64,000 nucleotides of DNA. It comes from Leucothrix arctica. GTDB lineage: Bacteria > Pseudomonadota > Gammaproteobacteria > Thiotrichales > Thiotrichaceae. The position numbers were made by a program, and so were the translations under genes. The notes below the pieces were generated by a model. It was not told where the DNA came from. It searched no databases and saw nothing but the letters and a program-made list of their open reading frames with translations. Positions 53,119 to 61,871 of this stretch are shown here, in pieces. Location of the stretch: the NCBI RefSeq assembly GCF_003172895.1, contig NZ_QGKL01000043.1, positions 1 through 64,000 of the forward strand, written 5' to 3'. Position 1 is the stretch's first letter. Each line of letters begins with the position of its first letter.

Positions 53119-54069
53119 ATGCGTGAGCTTTACCCTGCTATCTCTACCAATCACCACTTCATGATGAAAGTGGACGATACACATAACCTTTATGTTGAAG
53201 AAAGCGGGACAGAGGATGGCATTCCTGTCGTGTATCTGCACGGTGGCCCCGGTTCTGGCAGCATGGCGTATCACCGCCAACTGTTTGACCCAGAAAAATA
53301 CCGCATTATCTTATTTGATCAACGTGGCTGTGCTCGCTCTACGCCTCACGCTTCGTTACGTAACAACACGACTCAAGACCTGATTGCCGACATGGAACAA
53401 ATCCGTGAAGCACTCAACATTAAACGTTGGGTAGTGGCTGGCGGCTCTTGGGGTTCAACGCTCGCCCTCGCTTATGCACAGACTTATCCCGAACGCGTAT
53501 TAGGTTTGATCGTACGAGGCATTTTCTTGGGCACAAAGCCTGAGGTTGAGTGGTACTACCAGTTCGGTGCGAGCCAATTTTTCCCTGACTATTGGGAAGA
53601 CTTTGTTGCCCCTATTCCAGAGTCTGAGCGTGACGATATGCTCACGGCATACCATAAACGACTCACTGGCTCAGATGAGTTCGCGCGTATGCGTGCTGCA
53701 AAAGCATGGTCAACGTGGGAAGGCCGCACGGCTAATCTAAACCCTTCACCGCTACTCATGGATCACTTCACCCACCCTCGTGAAGCGATGAGTATCTCTC
53801 GTATAGAAGCGCATTATTTTATGAATAACTGCTTCTTTGACGATAACCAACTATTGAATAATGCGGCTATTTTAAAAAACATTCCGGGTTATATCGTCCA
53901 TGGCCGTTATGACATGATTTGTCAGTTAAAGGTCGCTTACGACTTGCATAAGGCGTGGCCGCTAGCTGACTACACCGTTGTTGCAAGCTCAGGTCATGCC
54001 GCAAACGAGCCGGGTATTGTGAATGCTCTGGTCAATGCTAGTGATGACCTGATTAGGAAACTATCGTGA
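53119..54069 (+). CDS. pip: Proline iminopeptidase
   Basis: A 316-residue alpha/beta hydrolase that releases N-terminal proline from peptides. The signature HGGPGSG (oxyanion), DQRGCARS, the nucleophile GGSWGSTLAL and YPERV, the Asp in GRYDMICQ and the final His in SSGHAANEP are intact, and the length is usual for the bacterial S33 family. It overlaps dtd by four bases, an arrangement seen in other gammaproteobacteria, which places this region back in the core genome. Confidence 0.95.
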   Translation: MRELYPAISTNHHFMMKVDDTHNLYVEESGTEDGIPVVYLHGGPGSGSMAYHRQLFDPEKYRIILFDQRGCARSTPHASLRNNTTQDLIADMEQIREALNIKRWVVAGGSWGSTLALAYAQTYPERVLGLIVRGIFLGTKPEVEWYYQFGASQFFPDYWEDFVAPIPESERDDMLTAYHKRLTGSDEFARMRAAKAWSTWEGRTANLNPSPLLMDHFTHPREAMSISRIEAHYFMNNCFFDDNQLLNNAAILKNIPGYIVHGRYDMICQLKVAYDLHKAWPLADYTVVASSGHAANEPGIVNALVNASDDLIRKLS

Positions 54070-54506
54070 TTGGACTAATTCAACGAGTCAGTGACGCGCA
54101 AGTGGTCGTTGACGGTGAAGTGATTGGTAAAATCGACGGTGGCTTGCTGCTACTGCTCGGTGTGCAGAAGGAAGACACTCAAGCACATGCGGATAAGTTA
54201 CTGCATAAAGTCATCAATTATCGTGTGTTTGAAGATGATACGGGTCGAATGAATAATTCACTGTTGGATACTGATGGTGAGCTATTAGTGGTGTCGCAAT
54301 TCACACTGCCTGCTAATACAAAGAAAGGGTTACGCCCTAGTTTTGCATCTTCTGGTGATCCTGCGCTTGCGCGCGAGCTTTATGATTACTTTGTGGTTAA
54401 GGCGGGCGAGTCGGTTGTAAAGCCTATTCAAACAGGTGAGTTTGCGGCAGATATGAAGGTGAACTTGACCAATGATGGGCCGGTCACATTTTGGTTGGAA
54501 GTTTAA
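54066..54506 (+). CDS. dtd: D-aminoacyl-tRNA deacylase
   Basis: A 146-residue deacylase that removes D-amino acids from tRNA, protecting translation. The typical MIGLIQRVSDAQVVVDG start, the SQFTLPANTKKGLRPSF block that forms the chiral-proofreading site, and the C-terminal NDGPVTFWLE are present. The start is a GTG that overlaps the pip stop. Confidence 0.96.
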   Translation: MIGLIQRVSDAQVVVDGEVIGKIDGGLLLLLGVQKEDTQAHADKLLHKVINYRVFEDDTGRMNNSLLDTDGELLVVSQFTLPANTKKGLRPSFASSGDPALARELYDYFVVKAGESVVKPIQTGEFAADMKVNLTNDGPVTFWLEV

Positions 54507-54558
54507 AAAACTAGCATAACTACTGCTCGTCAAAACAAGTCTAGACAAGCCGAAGCGC

Positions 54559-54581
54559 AAAACGTTATATTGTATCATTTC
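54559..54581 (+). promoter_or_regulatory. Candidate Zur box before the zinc operon
   Basis: A 23-base imperfect palindrome with GTTATA in the left arm and ATCATTTC in the right arm agrees at 18 of 22 non-central positions with the usual gammaproteobacterial Zur consensus (GAAATGTTATA, one base, TATAACATTTC). It lies 23 bases before the DUF2796 start codon, the position expected for a repressor. Zinc-loaded Zur would repress the operon. Confidence 0.75.
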
Positions 54582-54604
54582 AACATTCAACTGAATAAAT
54601 CACT

Positions 54605-55282
54605 ATGAACTCAACGATATTGAAAGCAAAAAAAACGTTTGTCGTATCACTATTAGCGGCTTCTGCATTTAGCTTCAGCGCATTCGCTGAAACACAAAAA
54701 GCCCACGAGCATGGTGCAGCACGACTAACCATCGCTACTAACGACGAAGGATTCGAAGTCACACTAGAGACGCCTGCCGCTAATGTGTTTGGTTTTGAGT
54801 ACAAGCCAACATCTAAAGATGACCTTGCGACGGTTGAAAAAGTTGAAGCGACTTTAAAAAATGGCGACATGCTATTTGCAGCTAACAGTGCTGCTGGCTG
54901 TAAGTTTCATGAAGCGTCTATAGAGTCTGCTCTACTTGAAGATCACGACGAGCATCATGATGAAAAGCACGAAGGTCATAAGGATGAGCACGCTGAGAAG
55001 CATGACGACCACAAAGATCACCATGATGATGAAAAACATGAAGATCATAAAGATGAGCACGCTGAGAAGCATGATGATCACGAAGAGCATAAGTCAGCGC
55101 ATAGTGACGTAGATGCTACTTGGCACTTTGATTGTGACAAAGTGAGCACACTTGAAAAAGTTGACGTGAAGCTATTCACTGCATTTCCAAAAGGCTTTAC
55201 TGACTTAGATGTTGATTGGATCAGTGCAAGCAAGTCAGGTCATGTTGAGCTAGAAAGCGATGGGAGCGTTACTCTTAAGTAA
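54605..55282 (+). CDS. zrgA: DUF2796 periplasmic zinc-binding protein (ZrgA-like)
   Basis: A 225-residue exported protein with a signal peptide (cleavage near AFAE), a DUF2796 domain (HEHGAARLTIATNDEGFEVTLETPAANVFGFE) and a His-rich loop at about residues 115-165 containing two near-identical 22-residue repeats of the type KHEDHKDEHAEKHDDH. The downstream part is DATWHFDCDKVSTLEKVDVKLFTAFPKGFTDLDVDWI. ZrgA of Vibrio is zinc-induced and helps zinc uptake; His loops buffer the metal. The candidate Zur box precedes it, and the ABC gene starts at its stop (1-base overlap, TAATG). Confidence 0.88.
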   Translation: MNSTILKAKKTFVVSLLAASAFSFSAFAETQKAHEHGAARLTIATNDEGFEVTLETPAANVFGFEYKPTSKDDLATVEKVEATLKNGDMLFAANSAAGCKFHEASIESALLEDHDEHHDEKHEGHKDEHAEKHDDHKDHHDDEKHEDHKDEHAEKHDDHEEHKSAHSDVDATWHFDCDKVSTLEKVDVKLFTAFPKGFTDLDVDWISASKSGHVELESDGSVTLK

Positions 55283-55959
55283 TGAATATTGTTGAGCTTA
55301 ATGAACTCCGATATCGCTGGAAGGGACAATCCAGCGATATTCTTCGTATTCCTGAACTAACGATTACGAAGGGAGAGCACGTCTTTCTCCGCGGTGAAAG
55401 TGGTAGTGGTAAAACAACCCTGTTAAACCTACTTGCAGGCATTCTTTCACCCACAGAAGGCAGCATTAAGCTATTAGAAAAGGACCTTAGCCATGCTTCA
55501 TCAATGGCTAAGGACCGCTTTCGTGCTGACCATATGGGCGTTATCTTCCAGCAGTTTAATTTACTGCCTTATTTATCGGTCGTTGATAACGTCACCCTGC
55601 CCTGTCATTTTTCTGCACGACGTAAAAAACAGGCAGGCGATATTCAAGCATCTGCAATACAGCTACTAGATCACTTACAGCTGCACGAAGGCTTACGCAA
55701 AAGCCTTGTCACCGAGCTGAGTGTTGGACAGCAGCAACGTGTTGCCGTCGCTCGTGCTCTGATTGGCCAGCCAGAAATCATTATCGCTGACGAGCCAACC
55801 TCTGCATTAGACACCAGTACTCGCGACCGTTTTATTGAGTTGTTATTTAGTCAGGCGGAAGCCCAGCAAAGTACCATTATTTTTGTCAGTCATGACCCCC
55901 ATATTGCCGAGCGCTTTCCGCGTGTTATCGAGCTAAGCGAGATCAACGAGGCCTTATGA
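55282..55959 (+). CDS. ABC transporter ATP-binding protein of the zinc operon
   Basis: A 225-residue ATPase of the MacB/LolD type. Walker A GESGSGKTT near residue 38, signature LSVGQQQ near 148 and Walker B IIIADEPTSALD near 165 are intact. It belongs with the FtsX-like permease that follows and overlaps its neighbours by 1 and 4 bases, so the operon is tightly coupled. In Vibrio zrg operons a comparable ABC pair accompanies ZrgA. It is likely to move a substrate or drive an envelope function rather than import zinc directly. Confidence 0.9.
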   Translation: MNIVELNELRYRWKGQSSDILRIPELTITKGEHVFLRGESGSGKTTLLNLLAGILSPTEGSIKLLEKDLSHASSMAKDRFRADHMGVIFQQFNLLPYLSVVDNVTLPCHFSARRKKQAGDIQASAIQLLDHLQLHEGLRKSLVTELSVGQQQRVAVARALIGQPEIIIADEPTSALDTSTRDRFIELLFSQAEAQQSTIIFVSHDPHIAERFPRVIELSEINEAL

Positions 55960-57215
55960 TTTTATTTAAGCTCACATGGCATAGCCTTTGGAACCGACGC
56001 GTCAGTGTCATACTGACGCTACTTTCTATCGCCATTAGCGTTAGTTTGTTACTCGGCGTGGAGTACATTCGTAAAGAAGCGAAAACCAGCTTTCTGAATA
56101 CTATTTCGGGGACAGACTTAGTTGTTGGTGCGCGTAGTGGCCCGGTGCAACTGCTGTTATACAGCGTATTTCGTATTGGTAACGCTACTAATAATATTAC
56201 GTGGGATAGTTATCAAACACTTGCTGAACATAAGCGTGTGGCTTGGACTATTCCTTTTTCACTGGGTGATAGTCATAAGGGCTACCGAGTACTGGGAACC
56301 AATCAAGACTATTTCAAATATTATCAATATTCCAATAAACAGCCGTTAGCGCTTTCTGCGGGTAAACAGTTTGATGGTGTTTATGATGCCGTAATCGGTG
56401 CAGAAGTCGCCAAACAACTTAACTATAAAGTTGGTACAACAATCACGCTCGCACATGGCGCAGCTGCCACTAGCTTTTCTGAACATAAGAATAAGCCCTT
56501 TAACATTGTTGGTATTTTAAAACCAACGGGCACACCGATTGACCGTACCGTTCACGTCAGCTTGGAAGGTATTGAAGCGATTCATATTGACTGGAAAGCG
56601 GGCTCTCCTGTCGCTGGCTTTGAGATCTCAGCCGAAAAAGCAGCAAGGATGAATCTTACACCCACCAACATCACTGCATTTTTGGTCGGTCTAAAATCAC
56701 GCGCGACCACCTTCCGCGTGCAACGTGAAATTAATGAGTTTGAGAAAGAACCGCTGCTTGCTGTTGTTCCTGGTGTTGCACTCGCCGAGCTTTGGCAATC
56801 TATTGGACAGTTTGAAACCGTACTACGTATTATCACCCTTTTTGTACTCGTGGCAGGGTTGTTAGGTATGCTAACGACATTGCTCTCGACGCTAAATGAG
56901 CGACGTAGAGAAATGGCTATATTGCGAGCTGTTGGCGCTTATCCTTGGCATGTATTTTTGCTTTTCTTATTAGAAGCCTTAATTATTGTCGTATTGGGAT
57001 GTGTTTTGGGGTGCTTACTGGTATTTTTCGGAGTACAACTAGCACAGCCTTGGGTAACCGCAGAGTATGGCTTACACCTAAGTACGTGGATCCTAAATTG
57101 GGATGACGCCGTATTACTATTGTTAGTCACTGGCTTAGCTGTCGTATTTAGCACCCTGCCTGCGCTGATCGCTTATCGCCGAGCACTTCAGGATGGTTTA
57201 ACTGTAAAGGTTTAA
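55956..57215 (+). CDS. FtsX-like ABC transporter permease of the zinc operon
   Basis: A 419-residue permease. A first membrane helix lies at residues 16-38 and a large periplasmic domain at 40-280. Three helices follow (about 285-310, 330-360, 380-410) in the FtsX/MacB pattern, with VLAGLLGMLTTLLSTLNERRREMAILRAVGA-type coupling residues between the first two. It pairs with the upstream ATPase. Such permeases usually perform mechanotransmission or lipoprotein transport; coupling to zinc handling is inferred from the operon. Confidence 0.9.
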   Translation: MILFKLTWHSLWNRRVSVILTLLSIAISVSLLLGVEYIRKEAKTSFLNTISGTDLVVGARSGPVQLLLYSVFRIGNATNNITWDSYQTLAEHKRVAWTIPFSLGDSHKGYRVLGTNQDYFKYYQYSNKQPLALSAGKQFDGVYDAVIGAEVAKQLNYKVGTTITLAHGAAATSFSEHKNKPFNIVGILKPTGTPIDRTVHVSLEGIEAIHIDWKAGSPVAGFEISAEKAARMNLTPTNITAFLVGLKSRATTFRVQREINEFEKEPLLAVVPGVALAELWQSIGQFETVLRIITLFVLVAGLLGMLTTLLSTLNERRREMAILRAVGAYPWHVFLLFLLEALIIVVLGCVLGCLLVFFGVQLAQPWVTAEYGLHLSTWILNWDDAVLLLLVTGLAVVFSTLPALIAYRRALQDGLTVKV

Positions 57216-57217
57216 AA

Positions 57218-57880
57218 ATGAAAAAGATGAATATTATACCGCTGTTATTGAGTGGCTTGTTGTTAGCCAGCTGTGGTGCGGGATCAAGTGACGCTGATAA
57301 ACCTTTGGTATCAAAAATTGACCCCGATGTCATTGAGCTAGGTACTGACATCAAAGCAGTTGTGAAGCAACCGAGTAAGGCTGAAAGGGAGTCTGCGGCG
57401 ACTAGCGAGTTCAAAGAACTTTCATGGGATGACTTAGTTCCGCCTGACTTCCGCCCTGAAAAAATCATGGCTAAGTACCAAGCAGAAATTCAAGCAGCCA
57501 AAGAAGGTTCTGAAGAAGAACGCGTATTATATGACAAGGTTATGGCTGAGTTTAATAGTGCGGGTGGCAATGCAGAGCTGCGTGGAAAGACAATACGTAT
57601 TCCGGGCTTTGTCGCTCCACTAGAAAATGATGGTGAGACAGTTGTAGAATTCTTACTTGTGCCTTATTACGGAAGTTGCATTCACTCGCCACCACCACCA
57701 GCTAACCAAACGGTTATGGTTAGTCCTATAAAAGGAAAAAGCATCACGCTTGACCAGACTTACCGACCTGTTTGGGTTGTGGGTGAGATGGAAGTCGGCG
57801 ATGTGGAAACTGACTTAGCATTAGCGGGATATCAAATTAAGAACGCAAGGGTCGAGCCTTATGTTCAACCGGCTTATTAA
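57218..57880 (+). CDS. DUF3299 lipoprotein of the zinc operon
   Basis: A 220-residue lipoprotein (lipobox LLASC near residue 20). The DUF3299 core is visible: LRGKTIRIPGFVAPLE...VEFLLVPYYGSCIHSPPPPANQTVMV, with a conserved Cys-Ile-His motif that could bind metal. It starts two bases after the permease stop, so it is the last gene of the operon. DUF3299 proteins accompany zinc-regulated ABC loci in Vibrio. The exact role is unknown. Confidence 0.87.
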   Translation: MKKMNIIPLLLSGLLLASCGAGSSDADKPLVSKIDPDVIELGTDIKAVVKQPSKAERESAATSEFKELSWDDLVPPDFRPEKIMAKYQAEIQAAKEGSEEERVLYDKVMAEFNSAGGNAELRGKTIRIPGFVAPLENDGETVVEFLLVPYYGSCIHSPPPPANQTVMVSPIKGKSITLDQTYRPVWVVGEMEVGDVETDLALAGYQIKNARVEPYVQPAY

Positions 57881-57962
57881 CGATATAAGGTTTCCTGTTA
57901 AGCTAGTAGTTGATAGTTTATTCTACAATAAACTGCATTAATAAACAGAAGGAGCAACTCTT

Positions 57963-58634
57963 ATGTCTGACGTCGCCAATGAGTTTCTGGTAGATGCACC
58001 CGATGCAAAGCCACCAGAGCTAACGGCCAACCAAGCACGCGTGCTGGCTAGTTTAGTAGAGAAGCATTTAGCAACACCTAATAGCTACCCTCTAACCGTT
58101 CACTCATTAGTCACTGCTTGCAACCAAAAGACCAATAGACAACCCGTCATGTCATTGACTGAAGGCGAAGTCGGCCATCTTTGTAATGAGTTAGTGACGC
58201 TTGATTTGGTAAAAATAGAATACGGCAGCCGTGCTAATAAGATGAGTCACTTAGTGATGCGTAGCTTGAACCTAAGCCGCGAAGAACTTGCTGTATTAAG
58301 CATACTGATGCTACGTGAGCCATTAACCATTAATGAGATCAAAGCCCGCACCGATAGAATGGTGGCGTTTGAAAGCATCGACAAAGTACAAGCAACCGTC
58401 CAAAAGTTACTTAACCGCACTTACCCTTTACTAGTGTTACTTGGCAAAGGCTCAGGACAACGTGAGGATCGTTATTCTCATACGCTGTGTGGTGAGGTTG
58501 ATATTTCAGCATTTAGCTTTGACGCTTCACCCGTGTCTTCAAGCGCAACTAGCCCTGCTATTGATAGCAACTTGCTTAAACGTATTGAGCAGCTAGAAGA
58601 AAAAGTCGCTACGTTGATGGAATTGATTGAGTAG
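57963..58634 (+). CDS. yceH: YceH family protein (DUF480)
   Basis: A 223-residue DUF480 protein. The two winged-helix-like halves are clear: LTANQARVLASLVEKHLATPNSYPLTVHSLVTACNQKTNRQPVM, then LSREELAVLSILMLREPLTINEIKARTDRM. The C-terminus has a coiled helix (RIEQLEEKVATLMELIE). A GAAGGAG precedes the ATG. The protein is widely conserved in gammaproteobacteria, but its function is not established. It stands alone between the zinc operon and the porin region. Confidence 0.92.
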   Translation: MSDVANEFLVDAPDAKPPELTANQARVLASLVEKHLATPNSYPLTVHSLVTACNQKTNRQPVMSLTEGEVGHLCNELVTLDLVKIEYGSRANKMSHLVMRSLNLSREELAVLSILMLREPLTINEIKARTDRMVAFESIDKVQATVQKLLNRTYPLLVLLGKGSGQREDRYSHTLCGEVDISAFSFDASPVSSSATSPAIDSNLLKRIEQLEEKVATLMELIE

Positions 58635-59220
58635 CAGAAGATCGGCACTCACGACGATAGTCACTTTATCTTACTTGCACCAAACGCTATCCAATAGCTA
58701 TATGGGTAGCGTCAAATAACTATTTTGCCTGTGTCATCAACTAAATGGTCAATATAAATTATTAGTAATAAAGAAATAGCGGTGGGAAATAAACCGTTAA
58801 ACTTACCGCTTGAGTGCTCTCTTAAAAGCTCGATACAGCCTTGCACACCAATCATTACCTAGCTTTCACTCATAACTCAGTTGCTTAATGTAGGCAAAAA
58901 AACAACACTCTAATTATCCACAAATAGTACTCGCCACGCTTTTATACCTATTCGCATTCGATTATTTTTCTTTCTGACATTTATGTCATTTTGCGGTCAC
59001 TTCCCTGCAATCCCCACGACCCTATACTCGCTCCATATGTTGTTTTTAGCCTTTTTACCACAACACGGTAAAGGTAAAAAAACAGCATAAAACTAACAGA
59101 CTGACGGGTTTCCCCTCCTCTCTCTTTAAGCCTGTTATTACATAATTACCGGGTCGTTCTTAATAGATGACAAAGAAAACGGTAAGTAGTTATTACTAAT
59201 TTAATGCGAGTAAACAAGAC
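58635..59220. promoter_or_regulatory. Long leader region upstream of the porin
   Basis: About 585 bases without a gene. It holds the first CusR-like box (58971-58992) and TATACT at 59023-59028, which would give a 5' leader of roughly 185 bases. Within it, TTTTTTACC-like and GGTAAAG arms near 59046-59085 could fold (for instance TTTTTACC-A-ACACGGTAAAGG). Such a leader could host small-RNA control, as is common for porins. Confidence 0.55.
58971..58992 (+). promoter_or_regulatory. CusR/CopR-like box, porin promoter
   Basis: TGACA and TGTCATTTT form an imperfect palindrome. The likely -10, TATACT at 59023-59028, begins 30 bases after the box. See the six related boxes downstream. Confidence 0.65.
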
Positions 59221-60147
59221 ATGAAAAAACTAATCCTAGCTAGCGCTATTGCAGCAATCACAGCATCAACTGTAGCTACTGCTGCAGACCTTTACACAAA
59301 CGACGGCGTAACTGTTAGCGTTGACGGTAACTACGAAGTTCAAATCATCCAAGAGATCGGTGAGAACGAAAGTGGCGAAGTTGAGTTTGACGACCTTCAG
59401 CTAGACTTCGGTGTTAACTACAAGCTAGGTAACGGCATGGTTGCTTTTGGTAACCTTGGTCTAGATTGGGCTAGCGAAGCTGATGGTATTTTTGATGGAG
59501 GAACTGATGGTATTATTGAAAATGACGACGATATCATTGACACAGCTTATGTCGGTTTAAAAGTTGGCGGTCTAAGTACATCTCTTGGTCGTCAATACTG
59601 GGGTAGTGATGATTTCGGTGTTGAAAAGAGTTTCGAAATGGACGGCGGTAACGCATTCCCAACAACTGGTGGTTCTGACACTGTTAAATTTGCATACGCT
59701 GCATCAAACTACGGCGCAACACTTTCTCACGACCTAGAAGAAGATGACGAGTCTGCAACTGACCTACTTCTAACAACTAAGCTAGGTCCTGTTGACCTTG
59801 GCGTTGTATACCAAGACTACAAGTCTGTTCCTGGTGCTGATTCTGTAGAAACATACGGTATCATGGCTTCTGCTGACATCGGCCGAGCTAATGTTGGTAT
59901 CGACTACAGTGACAATGATACTGATAGCTACACTAACGTTGCTGTTGGTTTCCCAATCATGCCTAAGACTGAAATGGCTGTTGGTGCAACATATGCAGAC
60001 CTAGAAGGACAAGAAGATATTGTTCAGTACTACGGTAACGTTACACGTAACTTGAACAGCAATGTAAGTGTATTTGCTGAGATCGGCGACAACGACGTAG
60101 ATGCATCTGACCTAGGTTACATGGCTGGTATGAAAATCGCTTTCTAA
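59221..60147 (+). CDS. General porin (Gram-negative trimeric porin family)
   Basis: A 308-residue outer-membrane porin: signal peptide (residues 1-22, cleavage ATAAD), then alternating beta strands rich in Gly, Asp and aromatic residues, and a C-terminal Phe (MAGMKIAF) needed for outer-membrane insertion. Conserved pieces include TAYVGLKVGGLSTSLGRQYWG, the segment around loop 3. The acidic composition suits a cation-selective pore, which fits control by a metal-responsive regulator. A terminator follows. The box upstream matches those of the DUF3316-like genes. Confidence 0.9.
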   Translation: MKKLILASAIAAITASTVATAADLYTNDGVTVSVDGNYEVQIIQEIGENESGEVEFDDLQLDFGVNYKLGNGMVAFGNLGLDWASEADGIFDGGTDGIIENDDDIIDTAYVGLKVGGLSTSLGRQYWGSDDFGVEKSFEMDGGNAFPTTGGSDTVKFAYAASNYGATLSHDLEEDDESATDLLLTTKLGPVDLGVVYQDYKSVPGADSVETYGIMASADIGRANVGIDYSDNDTDSYTNVAVGFPIMPKTEMAVGATYADLEGQEDIVQYYGNVTRNLNSNVSVFAEIGDNDVDASDLGYMAGMKIAF

Positions 60148-60220
60148 TTTGATTAGTTAACTTTTTTCGAAAGACTCTCAGTCAACGTTTCTATTCCCTG
60201 CGTTGATTGAATAGAGTCAA

Positions 60221-60247
60221 AATGGTCGGTTTTTACCGGCCATTTTT
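60221..60247 (+). terminator. Rho-independent terminator after the porin
   Basis: AATGGTCGGT pairs with ACCGGCCATT (one G-T pair) around TTTT, followed by a short T tract. It separates the porin from the DUF3316-like array. Confidence 0.85.
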
Positions 60248-60278
60248 GTGCCTGTCATATTTATATACCCTACATTGT

Positions 60279-60300
60279 CAAATGGCATTAATGTCATTTT
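60279..60300 (+). promoter_or_regulatory. CusR/CopR-like box before DUF3316 copy 1
   Basis: AAATGGCA, five bases, TGTCATTTT. The -10 candidate AATAAT starts at 60331, 30 bases after the box, and no good -35 is visible, as expected when an activator is needed. Confidence 0.75.
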
Positions 60301-60373
60301 CCTGCCAGACAGCTGTCAGCTTCAGAGTGCAATAATGATCCCACTTAAATGACATCTCTAAGAGGGAGCAGCC

Positions 60374-60748
60374 ATGAAAACACTATTATCACTTGTTGTA
60401 ACATCGGTCCTACTTATGGGTGCAACAACAGTTAATGCCGCAGACGTTGATCAAAGCATGAAAGAGACATTAACGACCAAAGACGCAACCAGTTTTGCGG
60501 AAGCTTATCAGCTGGGCGTTGAGAAATTATCAATCTTAAAGTCTATCCCGCCTGAACAGTTAACGAATCAAGTACACGGGTACTCATCAAGCATCAATAA
60601 GCGCACAGCACGTGTAGAAGACAGCTCTTATGTCACTGTTCAAGAACGTATGTATGCAGACGGCATACTCTGCTATGTAGGCCTAGTCAGCGTTGAAGTC
60701 AGTTACCAAGAGCATGACAAAAGAATATTTATTACCGAAAACCCTTAA
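60374..60748 (+). CDS. DUF3316-like secreted protein, copy 1
   Basis: A 124-residue protein with a signal peptide (cleavage near VNAAD) followed by the pattern SFAEAYQLGVEKL...QVHGYSSSINKRTARVEDSSYVTVQERM...VSVEVSYQEHD, which matches the DUF3316 family of small periplasmic proteins in Vibrio and relatives. It is the most diverged of five tandem copies. GAGGGAGCAGCC precedes the ATG. Its stop codon is the first three bases of the next CusR-like box, so transcription of copy 2 begins right behind it. The function of the family is not known. Confidence 0.82.
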   Translation: MKTLLSLVVTSVLLMGATTVNAADVDQSMKETLTTKDATSFAEAYQLGVEKLSILKSIPPEQLTNQVHGYSSSINKRTARVEDSSYVTVQERMYADGILCYVGLVSVEVSYQEHDKRIFITENP

Positions 60749-60767
60749 ATGGCAAAAATGTCATTTT
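60746..60767 (+). promoter_or_regulatory. CusR/CopR-like box before DUF3316 copy 2
   Basis: TAAATGGCA, five bases, TGTCATTTT, beginning with the stop codon of copy 1. A TAATAT or TATAAC -10 lies about 30 bases further on. No terminator separates it from copy 1. Confidence 0.75.
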
Positions 60768-60836
60768 ACTGAAAGACTGATGTCAGTTTGAATCTGTAAT
60801 ATAACTATCATTAACTAACCACTTGAAGGGATGCCC

Positions 60837-61094
60837 ATGAAAACACTTACATCACTTATGGCTGCTTCTGTTCTCCTAATCAGCGCAGCAACTGCAAACG
60901 CAGCTTACTTTGATCAAGACACATTAGTTTCAGAATCTTCTAGTAGCCGTGAAAATGTCTACGAGTTTAATGACGAACTTCAGGCTTTTGCGCCTGGTGT
61001 TGATGAAAGCCAGATAGATTTAGAAGATGGCCCTTATGCCAATATTCTAAATAATGTTGTCGCTAGTGTCACAAGACACCACGCTGACAACTAA
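60837..61094 (+). CDS. DUF3316-like secreted protein, copy 2 (shortened)
   Basis: An 85-residue copy. The start at ATG 60837 (GAAGGG upstream) gives a signal peptide almost identical to the other copies (MKTLTSLMAASVLLIS), but the mature part lacks about 20 residues around the QLGxxKLxQLQ segment and its C-terminus does not match the VTVQERM...VNVDVSY ending. It still has an open frame and its own terminator. It is either a decaying copy or one with a changed role. Confidence 0.7.
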   Translation: MKTLTSLMAASVLLISAATANAAYFDQDTLVSESSSSRENVYEFNDELQAFAPGVDESQIDLEDGPYANILNNVVASVTRHHADN

Positions 61095-61152
61095 ACTCCT
61101 CCTGCGAAGAGGTAGTAAGATTACCCCATAGTCCCTACCTCGTTTGCTTTTA

Positions 61153-61178
61153 GACTGGCTTTTGCCAGTCTTTTTTTT
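61153..61178 (+). terminator. Terminator after DUF3316 copy 2
   Basis: GACTGGC and GCCAGTC pair around a T-rich loop, with eight T after the stem. Confidence 0.9.
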
Positions 61179-61220
61179 GCCTGTAAATAACAGCTTTTAT
61201 TGGATAACAAAATAAGTCTT

Positions 61221-61242
61221 TAAATGGCAATAATGTCATTTT
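61221..61242 (+). promoter_or_regulatory. CusR/CopR-like box before DUF3316 copy 3
   Basis: TAAATGGCAA, two bases, ATGTCATTTT; agrees with the E. coli CusR box (AAAATGACAA, two bases, TTGTCATTTT) at 17 of 20 positions. CATAAT at 61273 is 30 bases after it. Confidence 0.8.
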
Positions 61243-61314
61243 ACTGAAAGGTTTCTGTCAGCAAGCTAGTGACATAATAGACTCACTTAAACGAACTTCT
61301 GAAAGGAAATAATC

Positions 61315-61671
61315 ATGAAAACTTTAACATCATTACTAGTAACGTCTGTTCTCCTTATCAGTGCAACAGCAGCAAACGCTTCTAACTTTGAGCGTCACTC
61401 AAAAGACATACTAACGACAGAAACAGCGAGCAGCCGTGCAGAGGCTTACCAGCTAGGTACGAGCAAATTATCTCAGCTACAATCAGCATCACCACGCCAA
61501 CTATTTAATGAGTTGGATATTTTCTCGATTGATGCGGTTGTGAGTTCAGCACACTTAGAAGACGGATCTTTTGTAACTGTACAAGAGCGCATGGGCGCAA
61601 ACGGCAAACTGGGTTATGTTGGCCTAGTGAATGTTGATGTAAGTTACAACGAAGAAAGAGACGACGATTAA
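61315..61671 (+). CDS. DUF3316-like secreted protein, copy 3
   Basis: A 118-residue protein with a signal peptide (cleavage near ANAS), then SSRAEAYQLGTSKLSQLQSASPRQLFNELDIFSIDA, VTVQERMGANGKLGYVGLVNVDVSY and an acidic end (ERDDD). It is intact and very close to copy 5. GAAAGGAAA precedes the ATG. With its own box and terminator it is a complete transcription unit of about 550 bases that was copied as a whole. Confidence 0.85.
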   Translation: MKTLTSLLVTSVLLISATAANASNFERHSKDILTTETASSRAEAYQLGTSKLSQLQSASPRQLFNELDIFSIDAVVSSAHLEDGSFVTVQERMGANGKLGYVGLVNVDVSYNEERDDD

Positions 61672-61720
61672 TAACGTTCCTCAGTAGTACACAGTTTTAC
61701 ATTTCCTCCTCCCTTTTTAA

Positions 61721-61745
61721 GACCGGTTTTTCCGGTCTTTTTTTT
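61721..61745 (+). terminator. Terminator after DUF3316 copy 3
   Basis: GACCGG and CCGGTC pair around five T, followed by eight T. Confidence 0.9.
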
Positions 61746-61774
61746 ACCTGAAATTTAGTGACAAAATAAATCTT

Positions 61775-61796
61775 TAAATGGCAGCAATGTCATTTT
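61775..61796 (+). promoter_or_regulatory. CusR/CopR-like box before DUF3316 copy 4
   Basis: TAAATGGCA, five bases, TGTCATTTT; CATAAT at 61827 is 30 bases downstream. Confidence 0.8.
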
Positions 61797-61871
61797 CCTG
61801 AAAGGTTTGTGTCAGCAAGCTAGTGACATAATAGATTCACTTAAACTAAAACCTTCAACAGGAAACATATC

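Noticed and set aside
54950-55090. DNA repeat considered as a separate mobile or satellite repeat
   Set aside because: It keeps the reading frame and encodes the His-rich loop of the DUF2796 protein, so it is an intragenic repeat.
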